From assembly GCF_017311165.1 (NCBI RefSeq), contig NZ_CP062973.1:682001-746000 (forward strand): a stretch of DNA of 64,000 nt, read 5' to 3'. The translations under genes were made by a program, and so were the position numbers. Shown here piece by piece: positions 37,926 to 46,028 of the stretch; the stretch's first letter is position 1; each line of letters begins with the position of its first letter. The notes below the pieces were generated by a model. It worked only from the letters and a program-made list of their open reading frames with translations. It had not been told where the DNA came from and made no database searches. The stretch comes from Psychroflexus sp. ALD_RP9 (GTDB taxonomy: Bacteria; Bacteroidota; Bacteroidia; Flavobacteriales; Flavobacteriaceae).

Positions 37926-37933
37926 TAAATTTG
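37926..37933 (+). promoter_or_regulatory. -7 promoter element for tatD, implying a near-leaderless mRNA
   Basis: TAAATTTG, a perfect consensus, ends 4 bp before the tatD ATG at 37938. If transcription begins 3-7 bp after the element, the mRNA starts at or within a base or two of the start codon. Confidence 0.55.
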
Positions 37934-37937
37934 CGCC

Positions 37938-38705
37938 ATGAATTTTATAGACACGCACACACACTTATACGTTGAAGACTTTGATGAAGATATTGAAGCA
38001 GTTGTAAACCGAGCGCTCAAAAACAACATTACCAAATTTTGCCTACCAGCTATAGACTCAAAAACTTCTAAAGCTATGCTTGATTTACAATTGAAGTTTC
38101 CAGAAAATATGCACATCATGGCAGGCTTGCATCCTACATCAGTGAATAAAAATTACAACAAAGAACTTGAGCATGTTGAGCAACAACTTCAAAAACACAA
38201 CTGTGTTGCTGTTGGCGAAATTGGCATTGATTTATATTGGGATCAGCGCTTTTTATGTGAACAACAAGATGCATTTAAAGCGCAAATTAAACTAGCAAAA
38301 CAAAACAACTTACCTATCGTAATACATTGCAGAGAGGCTTTTGACGAAGTTTTTGAAGTTCTAGAGAGTGAAAAAAGTGATGATTTATTTGGCATTTTTC
38401 ACTGTTTTACTGGAACATTAGAACAAGCTAAACGAGCAATCGATTTAAACATGAAAATAGGTCTTGGTGGTGTGCTGACCTTTAAAAATGGTAAGATTGA
38501 CCAATACATGCATCTTATTGATTTAAAACATATAGTATTAGAAACTGATGCGCCGTATCTTGCGCCTAAACCCTATAGAGGCAAAAGAAATGAAAGTAGT
38601 TATCTTATTAAAGTTGCTGAAAAGCTAGCAGAAATTCATAACAGAAGTTTAGAAGAGATTGCTAAAATCACAACACAAAATGCAGAAGCCATATTTAAAA
38701 TTTAA
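37938..38705 (+). CDS. tatD: TatD family metal-dependent deoxyribonuclease
   Basis: TIM-barrel metal-dependent hydrolase; E. coli TatD is a 3'-5' exonuclease used in DNA repair. The 255-aa product shows the metal ligands in order: DTHTH (His7, His9), the VGEIGIDLYWD Glu, VIHCREAF, GIFHCFTG and LETDAPYLAP Asp. Length matches the family. It precedes the asparaginase gene by 3 bp and may lack a leader (see the -7 element at 37926). Confidence 0.93.
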   Translation: MNFIDTHTHLYVEDFDEDIEAVVNRALKNNITKFCLPAIDSKTSKAMLDLQLKFPENMHIMAGLHPTSVNKNYNKELEHVEQQLQKHNCVAVGEIGIDLYWDQRFLCEQQDAFKAQIKLAKQNNLPIVIHCREAFDEVFEVLESEKSDDLFGIFHCFTGTLEQAKRAIDLNMKIGLGGVLTFKNGKIDQYMHLIDLKHIVLETDAPYLAPKPYRGKRNESSYLIKVAEKLAEIHNRSLEEIAKITTQNAEAIFKI

Positions 38706-38708
38706 ATA

Positions 38709-39734
38709 ATGAGTCAACCGACTAAAATACTTTTAATATACACAGGCGGTACAATTGGCATGATTAAAGATCCTGTCACGAACTCCTTGAAGGCATTCAA
38801 CTTTGACCAACTGCTATCTAATATTCCTGAATTAAAATTACTGAGTCACAAAATTAATACCCTTAGTTTTAAAAATCCAAAAGACTCTTCTGATTTTAAC
38901 TGTGAAGACTACATCAACTTAGCAACTATAATTGAAGCTAATTATGAAAATTATGATGGTTTTGTAGTTTTACATGGTAGCGACACTATGTCTTACACTG
39001 CTTCAGCTATTTCATTTATGCTAGAAAATCTTACCAAGCCTGTTATATTTACAGGATCACAACTTCCGATAGGTGACTTACGAACTGATGCCAAAGAAAA
39101 TTTAATTACAAGTATTCAAATTGCAGGGCTAAGAAAAGGAAGTAAAAGCTTAATTCAGGAAGTAGGCTTATACTTTGAGTATAAACTATATCGTGCTAAC
39201 CGCACTACTAAAATTAACGCTGAACACTTTGAAGCCTTTTCATCACTCAATTTTCCAGCGATTATAGAGTCAGGAGTTAATCTTAATATTAATCATTCTA
39301 GTTTAATACAACAAAAACCAAAACAACTTAAAGTTCATAAAAAACTTGACAATAACATTATTATCATAAAAGTTTTTCCAGGGTTAAACGAGGCAACATT
39401 TAATCACTTAGTAAACACTCCAAACATTAAAGGCATTATTTTAGAAACTTTTGGTAGTGGAAATACCAAAACAGAAGATTGGTTTTTGAAAGTGATTAAA
39501 AAAGCAATCGACAATGGTATTCATGTGGTAAATATTACACAATGTAGCGGTGGAAGTGTAGAAATGGGAAAATACGCCACAAGCAAACATCTTTTAGAAG
39601 CTGGATTAATTGATGGGAAAGACATGACAACTGAAGCAGCTGTCGGCAAAATGATGTTTTTGCTTCCTAAAAAACTCGATAAAAATGTTTTTAAGACGAT
39701 CTTTGAGACTAGTTTGAGAGGTGAAATGAAATAA
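38709..39734 (+). CDS. ansA: Type I (cytoplasmic) L-asparaginase
   Basis: Hydrolyses L-asparagine to aspartate and ammonia. The 341-aa product has both asparaginase signatures: ILLIYTGGTIGMIKDP (catalytic Thr in TGGTIG) and VLHGSDTMSYTASA (second Thr, with the Asp-Thr pair). The TGSQLPIGDLRTDAKENL segment is also present. No signal peptide is present, which fits the low-affinity cytoplasmic type I enzyme rather than the periplasmic type II. It is translated 3 bp after tatD in the same transcript. Confidence 0.93.
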   Translation: MSQPTKILLIYTGGTIGMIKDPVTNSLKAFNFDQLLSNIPELKLLSHKINTLSFKNPKDSSDFNCEDYINLATIIEANYENYDGFVVLHGSDTMSYTASAISFMLENLTKPVIFTGSQLPIGDLRTDAKENLITSIQIAGLRKGSKSLIQEVGLYFEYKLYRANRTTKINAEHFEAFSSLNFPAIIESGVNLNINHSSLIQQKPKQLKVHKKLDNNIIIIKVFPGLNEATFNHLVNTPNIKGIILETFGSGNTKTEDWFLKVIKKAIDNGIHVVNITQCSGGSVEMGKYATSKHLLEAGLIDGKDMTTEAAVGKMMFLLPKKLDKNVFKTIFETSLRGEMK

Positions 39735-39770
39735 TTTAACGTCTTAATAATAAGCAGTTCACAATTTTTT

Positions 39771-39801
39771 TTGTTATTTGCTGTCAAAATTTGTTTATTT
39801 G
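39771..39801 (+). promoter_or_regulatory. Promoter of tRNA-Ser
   Basis: TTG at 39771-39773, a 20-bp spacer, and TTTATTTG at 39794-39801 (one mismatch to TAnnTTTG). The tRNA begins 10 bp later, the right distance for a short 5' trailer. Confidence 0.55.
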
Positions 39802-39810
39802 AGGTTTTAA

Positions 39811-39900
39811 AGAGAAGTGACCGAGCGGTCGAAGGTGCACGCCTGGAAAGCGTGTGTTCTGATTGTATCAGAACCGAGGGTTCGAATCCCTTCTTCTCTG
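39811..39900 (+). tRNA. tRNA-Ser (anticodon GGA)
   Basis: A 90-nt class II tRNA. The acceptor stem AGAGAAG/CTTCTCT pairs perfectly (39811-39817 and 39893-39899) with discriminator G at 39900. The anticodon arm is CACGC-CTGGAAA-GCGTG with anticodon GGA at 39845-39847, reading UCC/UCU. A long variable arm (TTCTGATTGTATCAGAA) and a T arm GAGGG-TTCGAAT-CCCTT follow. CCA is not encoded; the next bases are CAA. Confidence 0.97.
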
Positions 39901-39963
39901 CAAAAAACTAAATATGTAATATAATTTAATCAATATATTTTAATAATTCTAAGACAAACAACA

Positions 39964-40746
39964 ATGAAAAGATTATTTTCAATTTTAGCCATCTGTACAG
40001 CAATGGCTTTAGGTAATTTCAATGCACAAGCTGCTCAAAGTGATGTTGTAACCGAAAACATTACTGTAAACTTTGTTCAAGATGATACACAAGAAGGTGC
40101 ATCTGAAGAAAGTGTAGGATTTCACCAAGAACTTAAAAAACGTTTTATCGAAGGTGGACCAACATTTATGGGCATCGTACTACTTTGTTTAATTCTTGGT
40201 TTAGCTATTGCATTTGAACGTATTATTTATTTAAACTTAGCAACAACAAACACTAAAAAATTAGCTCAAAAAGTAGAGGATGCTATGAATAGCGGTGGTG
40301 TTGAAGCAGCTAAAGAGGTTTGTAGAAATACAAGCGGTCCTGTGGCTTCAATTTATTATCAAGGTTTAGACCGAATGGATGAAGGCGTTGAAGCGGCTGA
40401 AAAAGCAGTTGTTGCTTATGGTGGCGTACAAATGGGACAACTTGAGAAAAATGTTTCTTGGGTATCTTTATTTATTGCACTTGCACCGATGCTTGGATTC
40501 ATGGGTACTGTAATAGGTATGATTCAAGCCTTCGATAAAATTGAAGCAGCTGGTGATATGCAACCATCTTTAGTTGCAGGTGGTATTAAAGTAGCACTTT
40601 TAACTACTGTATTTGGTCTTATTGTGGCTATTATACTTCAAGTTTTTTATAACTATATCATCGCAAAAATTGATGCTATCGTTAATGACATGGAGGATGC
40701 TTCAATTACTTTAATTGATATGCTAGTAGCTCATAAAAATAAATAA
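39964..40746 (+). CDS. exbB: MotA/TolQ/ExbB family proton-channel protein
   Basis: ExbB forms the inner-membrane pentamer that, with ExbD, couples proton flow to TonB. The 260-aa product has an N-terminal signal-like segment (residues 1-24, NAQAAQ) and an acidic linker. The three helices follow: VLLCLILGLAIAFERIIYL (about 72-90), VSWVSLFIALAPMLGFMGTVIGMI, and the last VALLTTVFGLIVAIILQVFYN. The TLLGFMGTVIGM-type motif is intact. It opens a four-gene operon (exbB, a small membrane protein, exbD, exbD) that could power SusC-type receptors. Confidence 0.93.
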   Translation: MKRLFSILAICTAMALGNFNAQAAQSDVVTENITVNFVQDDTQEGASEESVGFHQELKKRFIEGGPTFMGIVLLCLILGLAIAFERIIYLNLATTNTKKLAQKVEDAMNSGGVEAAKEVCRNTSGPVASIYYQGLDRMDEGVEAAEKAVVAYGGVQMGQLEKNVSWVSLFIALAPMLGFMGTVIGMIQAFDKIEAAGDMQPSLVAGGIKVALLTTVFGLIVAIILQVFYNYIIAKIDAIVNDMEDASITLIDMLVAHKNK

Positions 40747-40754
40747 TATCAACA

Positions 40755-41189
40755 ATGAATAAAATCACAAACATATTTAAAATAATAGTTGGTGTAGTTG
40801 GCGCAATTTTATTTTTGCGTGTATTCTATACTGGTGACGATGTAATTGAAGCTGATGCTTCATTACAAGACTCTGTTCTTGCACCACTAATGTATGTATC
40901 TTACATTATTTTAGCCCTTGGAGTTGTATTTACACTGCTTTTCTCTATTAAATCCTTATTTACTGGAAATGTCGTAAAAACACTAATTTCTTTAGGTATA
41001 TTAGTTGTAGTTTTAATTATCTCATACGCTATGGCTAATGGTGTTGAGACACCAATGCGAGATGGTGAAGTCCTTTCTACAAGTGGCTCTAGATGGGTTG
41101 GCACAGGTTTAAACGCATTTTATATATTAGCTGTTTTAGCAGTTGGTGCTATGCTTGTTTCAAGTGTTAAAAAACTAATTACTAGATAA
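40755..41189 (+). CDS. Small inner-membrane protein of the ExbB-ExbD operon
   Basis: A 144-aa protein with four predicted membrane helices: about 8-24 (IIVGVVGAILFLRVFY), 45-66 (LMYVSYIILALGVVFTLLF), 74-92 (VKTLISLGILVVVLIISYAM) and 119-137 (FYILAVLAVGAMLVSSV). No known domain was recognised. It starts 8 bp after exbB and runs directly into exbD (stop TAA, TT, ATG). That places it in one transcript with the proton-channel genes; a role as an accessory channel subunit is inference from position alone. Confidence 0.65.
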   Translation: MNKITNIFKIIVGVVGAILFLRVFYTGDDVIEADASLQDSVLAPLMYVSYIILALGVVFTLLFSIKSLFTGNVVKTLISLGILVVVLIISYAMANGVETPMRDGEVLSTSGSRWVGTGLNAFYILAVLAVGAMLVSSVKKLITR

Positions 41190-41191
41190 TT

Positions 41192-41815
41192 ATGGCAAAA
41201 AGAAATGCACCAGAAGTTAATGCAGGATCGATGGCTGACATCGCATTCTTACTGCTTATCTTTTTCTTAGTGACAACAACTATAGAAACAGATAGTGGTA
41301 TTAGCAGAAAACTTCCTCCAATTGAAGAGAACAAACAAGATCCGCCACCACTTAAAGAAAAAAATATCTTTATAGTTTTAGTTAACGCTAATGAAGAAAT
41401 TTTTGTAGATCATCACATCGTTAAAGAAAATCCGATGAAGTTAGAAGATTTACGTGCAAAAGCCGTTGAGTTTTTAGACAATGGTGGTGGCACCGGAGAC
41501 GAGGCTTGCAACTATTGTCAAGGTTCTGGTGATCCTGATTCATCAGATAACCCCGTAAAGGCGGTCATATCTTTGCAAAATGACAGATTAACTGAGTATG
41601 GAACCTACATTGCCGTTCAAAATGAGCTTGTTGCTGCTTATAATCAGTTAAGAAACCGAGAAGCTCAACGTCTCTATAAAGTTGACTTTACTGAGATGGA
41701 AAAAGCCTTTAAAGATCCTAACTATACAGGTGATAAAGACAAGCTTAAGGAAAAAATCGAAAAGATTAAGGACATGTACCCTCAAAAGTTATCTGAGGCT
41801 GAACCAAAAAAATAG
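41192..41815 (+). CDS. exbD: ExbD/TolR family protein, first copy, with CxxCxGxG insert
   Basis: Membrane-anchored stator partner of ExbB. The 207-aa product has one N-terminal helix with the essential proton-carrying Asp16 (SMADIAFLLLIFFLV) and a periplasmic domain. Between residues about 97 and 120 is an insert holding CNYCQGSGDPDSSD (Cys106, Cys109), resembling the CxxCxGxG unit of DnaJ, absent from E. coli ExbD. It is longer than the usual ExbD of about 140 aa, ending in a Lys/Glu-rich tail. It lies 2 bp after the small membrane protein. Confidence 0.92.
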   Translation: MAKRNAPEVNAGSMADIAFLLLIFFLVTTTIETDSGISRKLPPIEENKQDPPPLKEKNIFIVLVNANEEIFVDHHIVKENPMKLEDLRAKAVEFLDNGGGTGDEACNYCQGSGDPDSSDNPVKAVISLQNDRLTEYGTYIAVQNELVAAYNQLRNREAQRLYKVDFTEMEKAFKDPNYTGDKDKLKEKIEKIKDMYPQKLSEAEPKK

Positions 41816-41834
41816 TCTAAAAACATAATATAAT

Positions 41835-42317
41835 ATGTCAAAATTTAAAAAAAATAAAGGTGGTGGAACACCTGGAATTTCGACGGCATCTTTGCCTGAT
41901 ATTGTTTTTATGCTACTATTCTTTTTCATGGTTGTAACTGTTATGCGTGATACTAGTCTGAAGGTAAAAAATGTTTTACCATTTGCTGATCAAGTTGAAA
42001 AACTTGAAAAGAAAGATTTAGTTATGTATATCTATGCTGGGAAACCTTCTCCTCGATATCAAGATCAATACGGTACAGAGGCAAGAGTACAGCTAAACGA
42101 CAACTATGCAAAAATTAGTGATATACAGCAATTCATTTATCAAGAAAGACAAAGCAAACGAGAAGAGCTTGTTAAATACTTAATAACTGCCCTAAAAGTT
42201 GATAAGGAAACCAATATGGGATTAGTTTCTGATATTAAACAAGAATTACGTAAAGCGGAAGCTTTAAAAATAAATTATACAACTAAACAAGGTGATGCAT
42301 CACTTAATTTAGAATAG
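41835..42317 (+). CDS. exbD: ExbD/TolR family protein, second copy
   Basis: A second ExbD-type subunit, 160 aa, with the essential Asp22 in its single helix (SLPDIVFMLLFFFMVVTVM) and a helix-rich periplasmic domain. It differs strongly from the first copy outside the helix, so ExbD here may be a hetero-dimer (inference). It ends the operon, 27 bp before a strong terminator. Confidence 0.92.
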   Translation: MSKFKKNKGGGTPGISTASLPDIVFMLLFFFMVVTVMRDTSLKVKNVLPFADQVEKLEKKDLVMYIYAGKPSPRYQDQYGTEARVQLNDNYAKISDIQQFIYQERQSKREELVKYLITALKVDKETNMGLVSDIKQELRKAEALKINYTTKQGDASLNLE

Positions 42318-42343
42318 ATCATAAAATTTATTTGTCAGATTAT

Positions 42344-42379
42344 TAAATAAAACATCCAGTAACTTGGATGTTTTATTTA
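42344..42379 (+). terminator. Terminator of the exbB-exbD operon
   Basis: A 15-bp perfect stem, TAAATAAAACATCCA (42344-42358) and TGGATGTTTTATTTA (42365-42379), with loop GTAACT, in an A/T-rich flank that makes it usable from both strands. Confidence 0.85.
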
Positions 42380-42399
42380 TTTAAACCTATTTTAGTTTG

Positions 42400-43107
42400 A
42401 TGAAATATGCGCTTTTGTTATTAATCATATCGTTAACAGCAGAAAATATTGCTCAAACGGTAAATATAGAATCAGATTCAATTACTGAAAATAAAAAATC
42501 GTTTTACAGAGAAGATCAATTTTATGCTGGCATTAGCTTTAACTTGTTAACTAAACTTAATAATGATGTTAACCAATCAGGTTTTTCAGGAAGTTTTGAT
42601 TTAGGATTTATACGCGATTTCCCATTAAATAAAAACTCTACTTTAGCACTTGGACTTGGTGCAGGCATAAACATCAATACTTATAACCAAAATGTATTTT
42701 TTGGTGAAACTTCAAGCGGTAACGATATTATAACAGTACTAAATACATCTGTAGACTATTCTACAAATAAGTTTTCTACACATGTTTTAGAGTTTCCCAT
42801 TCAATTAAGGTGGAGAACATCTACCAGTGAAGATTATGCCTTTTGGAGAATTTACGCAGGAGCAAAAATTGGTTACGTTTATTATTTTAAGTCAACTTTT
42901 GAGCAAGAAAACAACACAGTTATCCAAACAGATTTAAATGCCCTCAACAGGTTTAGAACTTCAGCATTTCTTTCATTTGGTTATAACATTGTTAACATTC
43001 AAATTCAATATGATTTGAATCCATTATTTGATGGTAGATTTTCAGATTCAGAGTCAAAAATTGGAATTAACCCTCTTAGATTAGGTTTTATATTTTACAT
43101 TTTATAA
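42400..43107 (+). CDS. PorT-like outer-membrane beta-barrel protein
   Basis: The 235-aa product has a signal peptide (residues 1-18, ENIAQ) and then alternating hydrophobic strands of a small barrel (FYAGISFNLL, LALGLGAGININTY, VLEFPIQLRWRTS, IYAGAKIGYVYYF). The C-terminus ends GLxFxIL without Phe. The layout resembles PorT, a T9SS component, but PorT is usually beside ubiE, which is not seen here, so a generic flavobacterial porin-like protein is equally possible. The start is ATG at 42400, since an upstream TTG at 42397 would lengthen it by one residue only. It overlaps the next gene tail to tail by 13 bp. Confidence 0.6.
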   Translation: MKYALLLLIISLTAENIAQTVNIESDSITENKKSFYREDQFYAGISFNLLTKLNNDVNQSGFSGSFDLGFIRDFPLNKNSTLALGLGAGININTYNQNVFFGETSSGNDIITVLNTSVDYSTNKFSTHVLEFPIQLRWRTSTSEDYAFWRIYAGAKIGYVYYFKSTFEQENNTVIQTDLNALNRFRTSAFLSFGYNIVNIQIQYDLNPLFDGRFSDSESKIGINPLRLGFIFYIL

Positions 43108-43709
43108 ATGTAAAATAAAGGAATTATAAGTTGAGTTGCTAAGCCTAGTAAAACTCCAATTAATACTTCAGCAAAAGTATGTGCTTTTAAATATAACCGC
43201 ATACTTGAAACAATGCCTGTACCTAATAATAAAGCACTTATGTAAAAAGATAGACGCAATTCAAAATTATGACTGAGGTATATCATAAAAAAAGACAAAG
43301 AGCTTAAGCCTAATGTATGCAAACTAATTTTAAACTTAAATAATAAACCTAAAAAGCAAATAATTCCTGAAAATAATAAAGCCCAAAAAAAATAAAATAA
43401 ATGCTTGTAATTGTAGATATCAAAAATATAATTTATCACTATTAAATCTATCATTAAAAAAAACAACAACGGTAATTTACGTTCATTATAAGTAGGTAAC
43501 TTAAAAGATGAAATTAATTTTATGCTTTTCATAATGAACAAAAACACTATCGGAATAAATATAGTTAAAATAGCTGTCGCTAGAATTTTAGCATAAACAA
43601 TTGGTTTTTGATAAAAATCTGGGAATAAATAAAAAAATAAGGCAACAGCTAATGTAGGAATAAAAATAGGATGACAAATAACAGAAATAATTGAAGCAAA
43701 TTTTCTCAT
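43095..43709 (-). CDS. PAP2-superfamily-like membrane protein
   Basis: A 204-aa integral membrane protein with about six helices. The C-terminal segment SSMRLYLKAHTFAEVLIGVLLG (about residues 170-191) matches the SRxxxxxH-type motif of the phosphatidic acid phosphatase fold (Arg then His seven residues on). The other two motifs (KxxxxxxRP and PSGH) are not recognisable, so activity is doubtful. It is translationally coupled to rpoN (4-bp overlap) and ends the asnS-rluA-rpoN operon. Confidence 0.5.
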   Translation of the reverse strand: MRKFASIISVICHPIFIPTLAVALFFYLFPDFYQKPIVYAKILATAILTIFIPIVFLFIMKSIKLISSFKLPTYNERKLPLLFFLMIDLIVINYIFDIYNYKHLFYFFWALLFSGIICFLGLLFKFKISLHTLGLSSLSFFMIYLSHNFELRLSFYISALLLGTGIVSSMRLYLKAHTFAEVLIGVLLGLATQLIIPLFYIYKM

Positions 43710-45151
43710 ATTTCTTTTCGCAATCTTGCCACAGGAATATCTAATTGTTCTCGATATTTAGCAACAGTTCGTCTTGCTATAGGATAACCTTTTTCTTTTA
43801 GCAATTCAGTTAATTTTGCATCTGTATAAGGCTTTTTCTTGTTTTCTTTATCTACAACAGACTCTAATATATTTTTAATTTCACGCGTTGAAACGTCAAT
43901 ACCTTGATCATTTTTCATTGATTCAGAAAAAAACTCTTTAATTAAAAAAGTACCATATGGTGTATCGACGTACTTAGAGTTTGCCACACGAGAAACTGTA
44001 CTGATATCCATATCAATTTTTTCAGCGATGTCTTTAAGAATCATCGGTTTTATATCTGTCTCGTCACCACTTAAAAAATAATCTTTTTGATAATTCATAA
44101 TAGCAGTCATGGTAGAAATTAGGGTATGTTGTCGTTGCTTAATGGCATCTATAAACCACTTTGCCGAATCTAATTTTTGTTTTATAAACAAAACCGCTTC
44201 TTTTTGAGATTTAGATTTATTGTTAGACTCTTTATAAGCTTTAAGCATATTTGCATATTCGTGAGAAACGTGCATTTCTGGTGCATTTCTACCGTTTAAA
44301 GTAAGCTCTAACTCACCATTTTTAATTCGAATGGTAAAATCTGGTATAACATGTTCGACTATTCGTGTGTTTGAACTGTAAGACGCGCCTGGCTTAGGGT
44401 TTAAATGTTCAATAACTTCAATAGCAGATTTAAGCTCTTCTTCAGAAACTGAAAACTTAGTTATCAATTTTTCATAGTGCTTTTTCGAAAACATATTGAA
44501 GGCTTCATTAACAATTTGCTTAGCTAAATCAACTTCTTTTGAAGATGTTTTACGCTCTAACTGAAGACTTAAGCACTCTTGCAAATCTCTTGAACAAACA
44601 CCTGCTGGATCTAGCGTTTGTACTATGTTTAATACGCTTAAAACATGATTTTCACTGGTAAAAATATTTTGAGTAAAGGCTAGATCATCTACAATATCAA
44701 TTAATTTACGCCTCAAATATCCTGAACTATCAACACTTCCTATGAGAAATTCAGCGATTAGCATATCTTCTTCATTTAAGTTAATTGTATGCAACTGATT
44801 TTTGAGATATTGTGTAAAAGATATTCCTGAAGCATAAGGGATTTGGTTGTCTTCTGAATCTTTAGAGTAATTGTTAGCTTTTAACTTGTAACTTGGAATT
44901 TCATCGTCACTTAAATAATCATCAACATCAAATTCAGTTTCTATAACTTCAGAATCATTATCATATTCTTCATTTTTAAACTCATCATCTTCATATTCAT
45001 CTTTTCCAGATTCAAGCGCTGGATTCTCTTCTAACTCGTTTCGCAATCGCTGTTCAAAGGCAACTGTAGGCAACTGTATCAACTTCATCAACTGAATTTG
45101 TTGCGGTGATAGCTTTTGAGATAATTTTAAATTGAGTTGCTGTTTGAGCAT
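43706..45151 (-). CDS. rpoN: RNA polymerase sigma-54 factor
   Basis: Alternative sigma factor that needs an AAA+ enhancer-binding activator. The 481-aa product has Region I rich in Gln and Leu (LKQQLNLKLSQKLSPQQIQLMKLIQLP, residues 2-28), an acidic Region II (about 45-85) and the core-binding region. The DNA-binding C-terminus carries the RpoN box ARRTVAKYRE (459-468). All regions look intact. It is 9 bp after the pseudouridine synthase gene. Confidence 0.97.
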   Translation of the reverse strand: MLKQQLNLKLSQKLSPQQIQLMKLIQLPTVAFEQRLRNELEENPALESGKDEYEDDEFKNEEYDNDSEVIETEFDVDDYLSDDEIPSYKLKANNYSKDSEDNQIPYASGISFTQYLKNQLHTINLNEEDMLIAEFLIGSVDSSGYLRRKLIDIVDDLAFTQNIFTSENHVLSVLNIVQTLDPAGVCSRDLQECLSLQLERKTSSKEVDLAKQIVNEAFNMFSKKHYEKLITKFSVSEEELKSAIEVIEHLNPKPGASYSSNTRIVEHVIPDFTIRIKNGELELTLNGRNAPEMHVSHEYANMLKAYKESNNKSKSQKEAVLFIKQKLDSAKWFIDAIKQRQHTLISTMTAIMNYQKDYFLSGDETDIKPMILKDIAEKIDMDISTVSRVANSKYVDTPYGTFLIKEFFSESMKNDQGIDVSTREIKNILESVVDKENKKKPYTDAKLTELLKEKGYPIARRTVAKYREQLDIPVARLRKEI

Positions 45152-45160
45152 GTTATAAGA

Positions 45161-46027
45161 TTAATTTAGTTCTATAAATTTAGTGAATTTTTTAGGTAAA
45201 TCAATATTGATTTTTCTTAATTGCTTACAGAATGGATGAAAAAACTCTAATTGAAATGACTGTAAATATAAACCTTGGTGGGCTAATTTAGTACAAAAAT
45301 CGCCTTGATACAACTGATCACCAAGTATGGGATGTTGTATGAATTGAAGGTGTTTCCTGAGTTGATGTGTTCGACCTGTAATTGGGGTGAGATGTAATAA
45401 ACTAAAGTACTGAGATTGTATTACTCTAGAGTCTTCAACTGAAATGATGGTTTTTGCTTGGTGCGTATCAATTGGTTCATTAATTTCAATTGTTTTTTCG
45501 GAAAACCCACCAAAACAAATTGCCCTATAGCATTTTTTAATCTCTTGATTTTGAAAAGCTTTTGACAGTAGTGATTTGGCTTGAATTGTTTTAGCTACAA
45601 GCAGTAGACCTTGTGTTTGATTATCTAAGCGATGAACAGGTACAGGAAAATTTAGAGCATCTGGTAAGTCACTTTTTTTAAGATTAAATGGCAACGCACG
45701 CTCTATAGTTTTAAAATAATTCCCGTTAGTTGGAAAACCAGCAGGCTTATTAATTACCGCTAAAAAATGGTCTTCATATACAACTTCTATTTTAAGCCTA
45801 AAGACTTTTGGAGAAGCGTTTTCTGTAGAAATATAGCTAATCAGCATACCATTTTCAAGCCAAGTGGCTGTTGAAGCTGGCTGATGATTAATCAGGATTT
45901 GTTTGCGTTTAATTGCTTTTTTTAAAGCCGACTTTGTTGAAATATAATTAAAGTTTGTTAAGGCATAATCTTGTAAACGCGTTGGTAATTTTAAGCACTT
46001 AACTTGATGTTCTTCAATAAGATTCAA
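45161..46027 (-). CDS. RluA-family pseudouridine synthase
   Basis: Converts uridine to pseudouridine in rRNA or tRNA. The 288-aa product has an S4-like N-terminal part and the catalytic motif VHRLDNQTQGLLLVAKT (catalytic Asp in HRLD). Further family motifs are INKPAGFPTN and PITGRTHQLRKHLQFIQHPILGDQLY. Which site it modifies (RluC, RluD or TruC type) cannot be told. It is 1 bp after asnS and 9 bp before rpoN, in one operon. Confidence 0.9.
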   Translation of the reverse strand: MNLIEEHQVKCLKLPTRLQDYALTNFNYISTKSALKKAIKRKQILINHQPASTATWLENGMLISYISTENASPKVFRLKIEVVYEDHFLAVINKPAGFPTNGNYFKTIERALPFNLKKSDLPDALNFPVPVHRLDNQTQGLLLVAKTIQAKSLLSKAFQNQEIKKCYRAICFGGFSEKTIEINEPIDTHQAKTIISVEDSRVIQSQYFSLLHLTPITGRTHQLRKHLQFIQHPILGDQLYQGDFCTKLAHQGLYLQSFQLEFFHPFCKQLRKINIDLPKKFTKFIELN

Positions 46028-46028
46028 A

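Noticed and set aside
42400..43107. Firm assignment of the barrel gene as porT
   Set aside because: The usual neighbour ubiE is absent and no T9SS gene is adjacent; kept as PorT-like only.
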